Of a stretch of DNA of 64,000 nt, positions 36,605 through 43,172 are shown one piece after another. The notes beneath the pieces were generated by a model, which did no database searches, had not been told where the DNA came from, and worked only from the letters and a program-made list of their open reading frames with translations. Source of the DNA: Bacteroidetes Order II. bacterium (GTDB lineage Bacteria; Bacteroidota; Rhodothermia; Rhodothermales; UBA2364); contig JAEUSQ010000015.1 in NCBI GenBank assembly GCA_016788705.1, positions 115,133-179,132 on the forward strand. The letters are read 5' to 3'. A program made the position numbers and the translations under genes. Numbering within the stretch: the first letter of the stretch is position 1; every line of letters begins with the position of its first letter.

Positions 36605-36970
36605 ATGAAAAAAATATTCCGCACCAACTGCCTGATTTTTCTGTCAGGGTTATGGTTTTGTCTGCATACCACCGCCTACGCACAAAACCCCGTCCAACGG
36701 ACCGAGGCCATACGCCCCGATTCTACCATACAACAACACCCTATTGGCCGTGCATTTCTCTTCGTTTTGCCGCGCCGAACACGTTCAGGGAAACCTTTTG
36801 TCCGTTACGAAATTGTACAGGCACCCGCCATGAGTTGGTTGGTAAAACGCTCCTTTTATTGGGATACCGACCGGGAAAAACCCGACTCCATACACCTGAT
36901 CCGATTTCGAGCCTATACCGCTTCCAATGAAGCCTCCGAAATACTGATCTCCGTAACCCTGAAATCATGA
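36605..36970 (+). CDS. Exported hypothetical protein
   Basis: A 121-residue protein with a signal peptide (MKKIFRTNCLIFLSGLWFCL to TTAYAQN). The mature part holds GRAFLFVLPRRTRSGKPFVR and SFYWDTDREKPD and ends in strands. I do not recognise a family. Its stop overlaps the mutY start by 4 bp, so the two are co-translated, and it starts 15 bp from the divergent Omp85-type gene. Confidence 0.6.
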   Translation: MKKIFRTNCLIFLSGLWFCLHTTAYAQNPVQRTEAIRPDSTIQQHPIGRAFLFVLPRRTRSGKPFVRYEIVQAPAMSWLVKRSFYWDTDREKPDSIHLIRFRAYTASNEASEILISVTLKS

Positions 36971-38112
36971 ACCATTCTGAAATACCTCATTCAGACCTTC
37001 AACTATGGCACCAAATTCAACCGTATTTTCAGGTTGACCTACTTCAGTGGTTTGATATACAGGCCCGCGATCTGCCTTGGCGAAGAACCAAAGACCCTTA
37101 CAGAATCTGGTTATCCGAGATGATGCTCCAACAAACAAGGGTGGATCAGGCAATGCCATATTACCATGCCTTTCTGGAAGCGTTCCCGACGGTCTTTGAT
37201 CTGGCAAAAGCACCTTTAGATGCGGTCCTTAAGCGGTGGGAGGGACTGGGATACTACGCACGCGCACGCAATCTGCATAAAGCAGCGAAACAAATCATTG
37301 CCAACCACAATGGCATTTTTCCTGAAACCGCAGAAGAAGCACTGGCCCTTCCGGGTATTGGCCCCTATTCGGCAGCGGCAATTCTCTCTATTGCCTATCA
37401 AGTACCACTGGCAGTCTTGGATGGCAATGTGATGCGGGTTTTGGCAAGGATATTGGCTTTTGAAGAAGACATTAGATTGCCACAAAACCGTAAAACCCTT
37501 TGGATTTGGGCCACAAGGCTATTGCCAACAGAATCTCCAGGACGTTTCAACGAGGCCATCATGGAATTGGGTGCAACAGTGTGTACACCCGCAAAGCCCG
37601 ATTGTCGGGCCTGCCCTTTACAACCTGCCTGTAGTGCATATAGAAACAACCAACAAAGCGCGCTACCCTTTGTCTCAAAAAAACCAAAAATACCACATCA
37701 TCACATTGCCATCGGATTGGTTGTTAATAACAGGGGCCAGTATCTCATCAGCCGTAGGCCAGACGATGGATTATTGGGCGGCTTATGGGAGTTCCCGGGC
37801 GGCAAACAAGAGCCTAATGAGTCTTTAGAAGAGACCTGTAAACGGGAGCTACAAGAAGAAATGGGTATCGAGGTGGGTATTACCGAAAAAGTTGCACTGG
37901 TGAAACATGCCTACACACATTTTAAGATTACACTTCATGCATTTTTATGTACTTTAGGGCGTGGAACTCCCGTTTCAGCAAACGGACAACCATTTCGATG
38001 GGTAATGGAGGACGAACTCGAACACTTCGCCTTTCCAAAAGCTAATATCAAAGTGATAGAGGCACTGCGTAACCGAAAGGCCAAATCAACCCTTTTCGAC
38101 GAAACCAACTAA
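36967..38112 (+). CDS. mutY: A/G-specific adenine glycosylase
   Basis: Removes adenine mispaired with 8-oxoguanine in base-excision repair. The 381-residue protein has the HhH-GPD core with MMLQQTRVDQAMPYYHAF, LKRWEGLGYYARARNLHKAA and ALPGIGPYSAAAIL followed by the catalytic Asp in VLDGNVMRVLAR. The 4Fe-4S loop is C-x6-C-x2-C-x5-C in CTPAKPDCRACPLQPAC. The C-terminal MutT-like domain recognising 8-oxoG contains GGLWEFPGGKQEPNESLEET and its REL-QEE Nudix motif, unusually intact. It follows a small exported protein by overlap. Confidence 0.95.
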   Translation: MNHSEIPHSDLQLWHQIQPYFQVDLLQWFDIQARDLPWRRTKDPYRIWLSEMMLQQTRVDQAMPYYHAFLEAFPTVFDLAKAPLDAVLKRWEGLGYYARARNLHKAAKQIIANHNGIFPETAEEALALPGIGPYSAAAILSIAYQVPLAVLDGNVMRVLARILAFEEDIRLPQNRKTLWIWATRLLPTESPGRFNEAIMELGATVCTPAKPDCRACPLQPACSAYRNNQQSALPFVSKKPKIPHHHIAIGLVVNNRGQYLISRRPDDGLLGGLWEFPGGKQEPNESLEETCKRELQEEMGIEVGITEKVALVKHAYTHFKITLHAFLCTLGRGTPVSANGQPFRWVMEDELEHFAFPKANIKVIEALRNRKAKSTLFDETN

Positions 38113-38124
38113 ACGGAGGAGTCT

Positions 38125-38658
38125 ATGGAATCTTGGGTATTTTATCTTGTTGGCTTTATTATTTGGGCCATTTTAAAGGGAATTTCGGATGATCAGAAGC
38201 AAAAGAAAAAGAAATCCTTAACTAAAATAGAAGAGGTCTTGAGCGAATTGCAGAACGCCAAGGAAGAATACGAGGCTTTGGCCAACCCCCATCAACATAA
38301 ACCTACGTTGCCCACAACCAGCAACAAGAAGCCTATGGGTTATTTTTCACAAGGCAAATATTTCGATAACGAAAATACGTTTGACCAAGGGGCCGATTAT
38401 GATGTTTCCGGAAAAGACTACGACCAAACAGCCAAAGATTTTGACATTGTTTTTTCCAAAAATCAGGAAGAGCAATTTGAAAACCACCTCTTTGGAGATC
38501 ATCCAAAAGAAAAACCAAAAAATCCAACCCTAAAAATAGACAAACCGACCCCTACCAAGAAACCAGGCCTCTCGAACCTGTTACATAGCCCAGAGGCAGC
38601 AAAGAATGCCTTCATTTTTTCCGAAATTTTTGGAACTCCCAAAAGCCGTAAACGATAA
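38125..38658 (+). CDS. Hypothetical protein with N-terminal membrane helix and Lys/Asp-rich body
   Basis: A 177-residue protein beginning with one membrane helix (WVFYLVGFIIWAILKGI), then a strongly basic and coiled-coil-like stretch (DDQKQKKKKSLTKIEEVLSE), a low-complexity Asp/Tyr repeat around residues 78-115 (DYDVSGKDYDQTAKDFD) and a short conserved-looking tail SPEAAKNAFIFSEIFGTPKS. Such proteins with an AFI-SEIF tail occur in Bacteroidota; function unknown. A clear Shine-Dalgarno-like GGAGGAG precedes the ATG by 3-4 bases. It follows mutY by 12 bp. Confidence 0.65.
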   Translation: MESWVFYLVGFIIWAILKGISDDQKQKKKKSLTKIEEVLSELQNAKEEYEALANPHQHKPTLPTTSNKKPMGYFSQGKYFDNENTFDQGADYDVSGKDYDQTAKDFDIVFSKNQEEQFENHLFGDHPKEKPKNPTLKIDKPTPTKKPGLSNLLHSPEAAKNAFIFSEIFGTPKSRKR

Positions 38659-38744
38659 TACACGCTTGACTATGGTGTAAAATCTTTAGGTTTATAGTGA
38701 GACAGACTCAGAAGATTAGCTACATGATCCAGAAGGAGGTCTCT

Positions 38745-39188
38745 TTATTCATCGCCGGAACGCCGTTTCTTGGGCCATATAACAGCAAATGCAGCCCCCA
38801 GTACAATCCCAATAAGCCCATCAATCAAGACCCATTGTATCATTACCCACGCCGGATTCAAGGAGGAAAAAGAGGCACTCATTCTCAACATGACCCAAAC
38901 AAACAAGTTGGACAAGACAGATGCAAGCACCATCCCCAAACCACCTATAAGTGCGCCATCTACTGCCGAAGCGGAAACCTCCTGACGTTGGTTATATAAA
39001 AAAACACCTAAACCAACACCCAATAAAGATCTTATCAGCGAACTAAAAACGGATAAAACGCCTATGTCATCTACATTTAAGTACTGTGATAGGAACAAAA
39101 TGCCCCAGTTCCAGAATAAGCCAAATATCCAAGTGACGACAACCACCGTCAGAATTGCAGGAATTTTATCCGCTTTTATATACGCCAT
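38745..39188 (-). CDS. Small membrane protein, paralogue of next gene
   Basis: A 147-residue protein with about four hydrophobic segments. Its middle, FLYNQRQEVSASAVDGALIG followed by GLGMVLASVLSN, and its last helix with GIVLGAAFAVIW match the neighbouring 182-residue protein in order and spacing, so the two are tandem paralogues. No known family recognised. ATG 39188 (MAYIKADKIP) is preferred to a start seven codons upstream. The next gene starts 36 bp away on the same strand. Confidence 0.65.
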   Translation of the reverse strand: MAYIKADKIPAILTVVVVTWIFGLFWNWGILFLSQYLNVDDIGVLSVFSSLIRSLLGVGLGVFLYNQRQEVSASAVDGALIGGLGMVLASVLSNLFVWVMLRMSASFSSLNPAWVMIQWVLIDGLIGIVLGAAFAVIWPKKRRSGDE

Positions 39189-39223
39189 TTTTTTGCTATT
39201 AAAAACCAAAGATTCTTTGTGTA

Positions 39224-39772
39224 TTAAGACTCCTTTTCCTTCGACCTGAATACCAAGGCAGCAGCTATTGCGCCCATAATTGCGCCAACTACGCCCATCA
39301 TCACAACCCCCACTACAATTTGCACCACCGGATTGCTCAAAAAATTGAACTGCTGTGAAGACTGAATCGCTTGTTCTATCTGCTCGGCATCCATACCCTG
39401 TTTGCCCAATAGGTTACGCTGCATATCTTCGCTGATTTGTTTTATTTCTTCGTTGCTTGGAAACAACCCTGTCATCTGGAAAATGAATGAAAGGGCACTG
39501 GAGAACAAAGAACCCAACGCCAATGCCCCAGCACCGAGGGCTGCGCCTTCTCCTGCCGCCGATTGACCATTTTGTACGCGGTTATAGTGCCAGACAGCCG
39601 TAAATGCCCCTGCAAGTGGCAAAATAAGGCAATTCAACAAGCCCAATCCAGACAAGGCAAAGGGTGATAAGTCCCGCATGAACAACATAGTAGGTATGCT
39701 CATTACGATACCCAACAGCGCGGAAACAATGGCTCCATTCAAGATGGAAGGAAATTTTGATGGGGCGTTCAT
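39224..39772 (-). CDS. Small membrane protein, paralogue of previous gene
   Basis: A 182-residue protein with four hydrophobic segments and a polar middle (EEIKQISEDMQRNLLGKQGM). The motif YNRVQNGQSAAGEGAALGAG and the closing GAIMGAIAAALVF resemble the neighbouring 147-residue protein. The start overlaps the stop of the DUF2085 gene by 4 bp, so the genes at 38745-40281 form one operon. Function unknown. Confidence 0.68.
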   Translation of the reverse strand: MNAPSKFPSILNGAIVSALLGIVMSIPTMLFMRDLSPFALSGLGLLNCLILPLAGAFTAVWHYNRVQNGQSAAGEGAALGAGALALGSLFSSALSFIFQMTGLFPSNEEIKQISEDMQRNLLGKQGMDAEQIEQAIQSSQQFNFLSNPVVQIVVGVVMMGVVGAIMGAIAAALVFRSKEKES

Positions 39773-40281
39773 GTTTTCTTTTGGTTTGGTTTAGAAAATA
39801 GAAGATGCCATTTTATGCGTTTGATCTCTAAGATAAGTTGCAACATTCCTTTAGCCGCAAAATACCCACAAACGATGCCCAAAACAAAACCTGTTCCGGA
39901 TCTCGTAAACCAATCATTTCCCCAGAGCGAAATTATAGGTCCCAGCCAATCCAAAAACATCAGACATGCAGCCAAACCAACCAACCAGCGTGCTTTCAGA
40001 AGCAGGAAGTGATCCCACTTTTTAAGAGGCCAATAAAATAACCCGCCAACAAATAACCCAACATATATCCCAAAACAGCGTTCACAAACCGCCATAGGGA
40101 TGCCATGCATCCGAAAACATCGGTCGGGCATTTGATGACACAAATACCGATACTGAAAACGCCATACCACACCGCCTCCTTCATCAAGTACCCACGGCAT
40201 CATCGGCCCCAGCATCCAAAGAAATAGGATAAGAAGTGTCACCAAATATGCCTTTAGGTATGCAACATTTGTATTTTGCAT
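39769..40281 (-). CDS. DUF2085 membrane protein
   Basis: A 170-residue protein with four hydrophobic segments and the cysteine-rich DUF2085 signature: LCHQMPDRCFRMHGIPMAVC, then ERCFGIYVG. The conserved Cys and His residues suggest metal or haem binding, but no function is known. ATG 40281 (MQNTNVAYLKAYL) is chosen over a start nine codons upstream. It overlaps the next gene by 4 bp. Confidence 0.8.
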   Translation of the reverse strand: MQNTNVAYLKAYLVTLLILFLWMLGPMMPWVLDEGGGVVWRFQYRYLCHQMPDRCFRMHGIPMAVCERCFGIYVGLFVGGLFYWPLKKWDHFLLLKARWLVGLAACLMFLDWLGPIISLWGNDWFTRSGTGFVLGIVCGYFAAKGMLQLILEIKRIKWHLLFSKPNQKKT

Positions 40282-40317
40282 CGGGGTATAACAAAAAAAG
40301 ACAATCACCTATTAAAC

Positions 40318-40350
40318 AAAAACCCTCTCCATATTGGCTACAGAGAGGGT
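40318..40350 (-). terminator. Rho-independent terminator
   Basis: On the minus strand ACCCTCTC and GAGAGGGT form an 8-bp stem around a 13-base loop, followed by a short T run. It lies 20 bp after the stop of the small membrane protein gene at 40371. Confidence 0.65.
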
Positions 40351-40370
40351 GTGGGTACATCTACAAAAAG

Positions 40371-40553
40371 TTAATCGGTTTCTAAAAGGAACCAGCGAAG
40401 CGCGAAGGGGAAAACAAATCCGAATACCCCTAATGCGCCCCAATTAAGGTCTAATTTCCCTTGTTGAGAAAATTCATAGACACCAAAAGCGAGAAAGGCT
40501 ACCCCCAATCCAATAGAAACCACCGAGAAAAACCGGTAGAGCGTTGTCTTCAT
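40371..40553 (-). CDS. Small two-helix membrane protein
   Basis: A 60-residue protein starting MKTTLYRFFSVVSIGLGVAF with two hydrophobic helices joined by a polar turn (QQGKLDLNWG). ATG 40553 lies 7 bp after the DUF937 stop, so it is in that transcript. Function unknown. Confidence 0.6.
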   Translation of the reverse strand: MKTTLYRFFSVVSIGLGVAFLAFGVYEFSQQGKLDLNWGALGVFGFVFPFALRWFLLETD

Positions 40554-40560
40554 GAAAGGC

Positions 40561-41127
40561 TTACTTTTTGCCACCCATGAGCCCCCCAAGAAGCGACCCA
40601 AGACCTCCACCGCCACTGTTTCCGCCACCACCTGCAAGTTTCATGATATCTTGAAGATCGAAATCGCCATCTCCATCTTGGTCTAAGAACGGCGCAACGG
40701 CTCCTAACATGCCATCGCTCTGGGCTTTTCCACCCTGTAACAAGCCCGCAAGGCCGTTAACATCTAAGCTTTGTTGCTGTTGCTGTTTCCCGAGCATTCC
40801 AATGATCATGGGACCGATGGTCTCAAAAATACCACCTGCTACATTAGGGTCCACTCCGGTTTGTTGAGCGACGTGGTTTTGAAGCGCGGGTTGCTTATTG
40901 CCCAATACCATGCCCAAAAGGTCCATCGGGTTGCCCCCGCTGATACCATTTGCTACGGCCTGTGCACCTTGCTCAGAACCTGCTTTTTTGCCGAGCGCAC
41001 TCATGATCATGGGAGCAGCAAGCCCCACTGCATTTTGTGCAACGTTTTTATCAATACCAAACTTTTCTGCAACCTGACCGGCTGCTTGGCCTGCCACATT
41101 TTGCATGATCATTTGCATGATGTCCAT
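40561..41127 (-). CDS. DUF937 (YidB-like) protein with EF-hand-like loop
   Basis: A 188-residue Gly/Gln/Ala-rich protein. The DUF937 pattern of repeated GIDKNVAQNAVGLAAPMIMS and GVDPNVAGGIFETIGPMIIG helices is clear. A calcium-binding-like loop DQDGDGDFDLQDI (about residues 150-162) precedes a glycine-rich tail GGGGNSGGGGLGS. No signal peptide. YidB-type proteins have no settled function. The small membrane protein gene follows. Confidence 0.75.
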   Translation of the reverse strand: MDIMQMIMQNVAGQAAGQVAEKFGIDKNVAQNAVGLAAPMIMSALGKKAGSEQGAQAVANGISGGNPMDLLGMVLGNKQPALQNHVAQQTGVDPNVAGGIFETIGPMIIGMLGKQQQQQSLDVNGLAGLLQGGKAQSDGMLGAVAPFLDQDGDGDFDLQDIMKLAGGGGNSGGGGLGSLLGGLMGGKK

Positions 41128-41272
41128 TGAAATCTCCAGTTAATGTATAAAGGATGGAACGAAAATCTAAGGAGGGAATATAGCGCAGAACACTAGGTTT
41201 CCCCAAAAAGTTCCCCTTTGGGTGTGCATATATTTCCAAGGTCATCATTCGCAAGAGAGCTTTGGCGAAAAA

Positions 41273-41620
41273 TTACTTCAAGGAGGTTCCTGTTGCCTTC
41301 CAGCCCATGATCCCACCTTGTACATTATAAACTGTGGTATAACCCCAACTCTGTGCCTGCCGGGCAGCCATCGAAGAACGAGCGCCAGAGCGACACATGA
41401 ACATCAATGGGGTTTCTTTATCTTGTGGGAGTTTGTCCGGGGCCAACTGACCAAGTGGGATATTAATGGCTTTAGACACTTTACCATCGGATTTCAGTTC
41501 TGCAGGTTCACGGACGTCAATTAATTTGACCCCTTCTTTAAGTTTATTAAGTGCATCTACAGGTGAGATGGTTTCTACACCGCCGCCCATGGCGCCACGA
41601 AACAAGTTAAAAATAGACAT
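41273..41620 (-). CDS. Rhodanese-like sulfurtransferase
   Basis: A 115-residue single-domain rhodanese. KLIDVREPAELKSDGKVSKA marks the first half and the active-site loop MFMCRSGARSSMAARQ carries the catalytic Cys. It ends GYTTVYNVQGGIMGWK. Single-domain rhodaneses carry persulfide sulfur in the cytoplasm. No partner gene is adjacent. Confidence 0.9.
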   Translation of the reverse strand: MSIFNLFRGAMGGGVETISPVDALNKLKEGVKLIDVREPAELKSDGKVSKAINIPLGQLAPDKLPQDKETPLMFMCRSGARSSMAARQAQSWGYTTVYNVQGGIMGWKATGTSLK

Positions 41621-41730
41621 GATGTTTTTTGGTTTTGGTTAATGAATAAGCCAATATACCAAACTTAATGCCAGATGTTCCAACTTGTTATAACAAGATG
41701 TAGTTAAGAATGAACGTTTGCTCTTTTGAC

Positions 41731-42750
41731 TCAATCAGCAAATGCACGTGGAGCATAAACCGGAAAGACGAGACGAAGCCTTACGTCTTTTTCGGGATTA
41801 AGCAGCCAAGACACATGATGCCTACGAAAAACCTCGCCAAGCGTAAGTGGATGAATCATCTCGTCGGCGGTGATTATTTGATCTTCCCACTTTTCTAATC
41901 GTTCTCCGCGTATGGCTGGGCCTACCCATAAAACATCTAAATGTACCTCTTCTCCACGGACTTCGAACATGAGGTTGAAACTCTCATTCTTGATCGAGTT
42001 ACGGATTCTTCTTAACAAAAACAACAAACTTTGTAACCACGAAAAGCGGTCGCCTTCCAGCCACGCCCCCCCTTGAACACTTGCCCAACGCACCTTCAGA
42101 TCTGTTTGACTGCCAATTTGATCTTGCAAGAAACGTTCCCAATCTCGGATGTGCATGACCTCTAAGGGCACTTGCGATTTTCGTTCATTGATCCAATCTT
42201 CCTGCACTTCCTCCACTTGTTTCGACAGGGTCAGGGCTTGGTCGTAGATGATCTGCCGGAATTGCTGAATCACCAATTCATCCATTTCCGGATAGGCCAT
42301 CATGGTCTCGATGGCTGCACGAATCCCCGACAGATGAGACCGCACCTGTTCTATCGTGGACTGGAAAGTTGCTGATGGTACCCCTTGATTCGCATCTTCG
42401 ACCACTTCTTCCAATTTAACGACGATCTGATCTTGATGAAGCCCATTTTCCACAACGGGAAGTAGGTCAATCTGTAAAAAAACAGACGAAGACAATCTTG
42501 CAACAAAATGAAACCGAGGATCCGGCGCATCCAATCGGTCTTCTAAAGCAAAAAAAGCATCTTCTAAAATCAGTGGGTCTAAGATTTCGGACAAATAACT
42601 CACCGACTCTAGGGGTGGGAGCGCTTCATCTTCTAAGATGAGATTGGCAGATTTACTGGTTGCCAAAATGCGTCCATCTCGCCTGCAAACGACCACACCA
42701 ATCCGAATGTGGTCTAATAAAATCCCAAATGCACCCTCAAATTGATTCAT
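41731..42750 (-). CDS. PAS-containing degenerate histidine-kinase-like protein
   Basis: A 339-residue soluble protein. Residues about 10-120 look like a PAS domain (LDHIRIGVVVCRRDGRILAT, FHFVARLSSSVFLQIDLLPV). Residues 130-200 look like a dimerisation helix pair, with EQVRSHLSGIRAAIETMMAY where the phospho-His box would be but no His-Glu-Leu motif. The rest resembles a decayed ATPase domain without recognisable N or G boxes, so kinase activity is unlikely. Its ATG is 21 bp after the response regulator stop, closing the sensor operon. It may modulate or bind the kinase (inference). Confidence 0.6.
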   Translation of the reverse strand: MNQFEGAFGILLDHIRIGVVVCRRDGRILATSKSANLILEDEALPPLESVSYLSEILDPLILEDAFFALEDRLDAPDPRFHFVARLSSSVFLQIDLLPVVENGLHQDQIVVKLEEVVEDANQGVPSATFQSTIEQVRSHLSGIRAAIETMMAYPEMDELVIQQFRQIIYDQALTLSKQVEEVQEDWINERKSQVPLEVMHIRDWERFLQDQIGSQTDLKVRWASVQGGAWLEGDRFSWLQSLLFLLRRIRNSIKNESFNLMFEVRGEEVHLDVLWVGPAIRGERLEKWEDQIITADEMIHPLTLGEVFRRHHVSWLLNPEKDVRLRLVFPVYAPRAFAD

Positions 42751-42770
42751 ACCAAATCATAAAATGAGGA

Positions 42771-43139
42771 TCAGTTTGCCAGCAATTGATCAACCTGATC
42801 CATAAGAGACTGAATGGCAAAAGGCTTGGTGAGATAGGCATCGGCCCCAACAGCCTTGCCTTTTTCAACATCGGCCACCCGACCTTTTGCCGTTAATAAT
42901 AGCACTTTCGTTCGGTCCAGACGCGTTTCGTGCCGGATAGACTGGCAAATTTCGTAGCCATTTTTTCCGGGTAGCATGACATCCAGAATGACCAAATCAG
43001 GTTGATGATTTTCCAGAAATATCATGGCCTCGTTCCCATCTCTAGCAATAAGGGGGGTGAAACCTTTTTGTTTGAGCAGAAATTCGAGGGTAATTACAAT
43101 ACTTGGTTCGTCTTCCACAATCAATATTTGATGATTCAT
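42771..43139 (-). CDS. Single-domain response regulator
   Basis: A 122-residue receiver domain with no output domain. The acidic pocket (Glu9, Asp10, Glu11 in LIVEDE), phosphoacceptor Asp53 in LVILDVMLPGKNGYEI, Thr in LLLTAKGR and Lys in AYLTKPF are all present. It lies between the symporter-type histidine kinase and the PAS protein and is the likely phosphorylation partner of the former (inference). Confidence 0.92.
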   Translation of the reverse strand: MNHQILIVEDEPSIVITLEFLLKQKGFTPLIARDGNEAMIFLENHQPDLVILDVMLPGKNGYEICQSIRHETRLDRTKVLLLTAKGRVADVEKGKAVGADAYLTKPFAIQSLMDQVDQLLAN

Positions 43140-43172
43140 GACGATGCAGGGTTTGGGGTTTTATGCAGGGAG

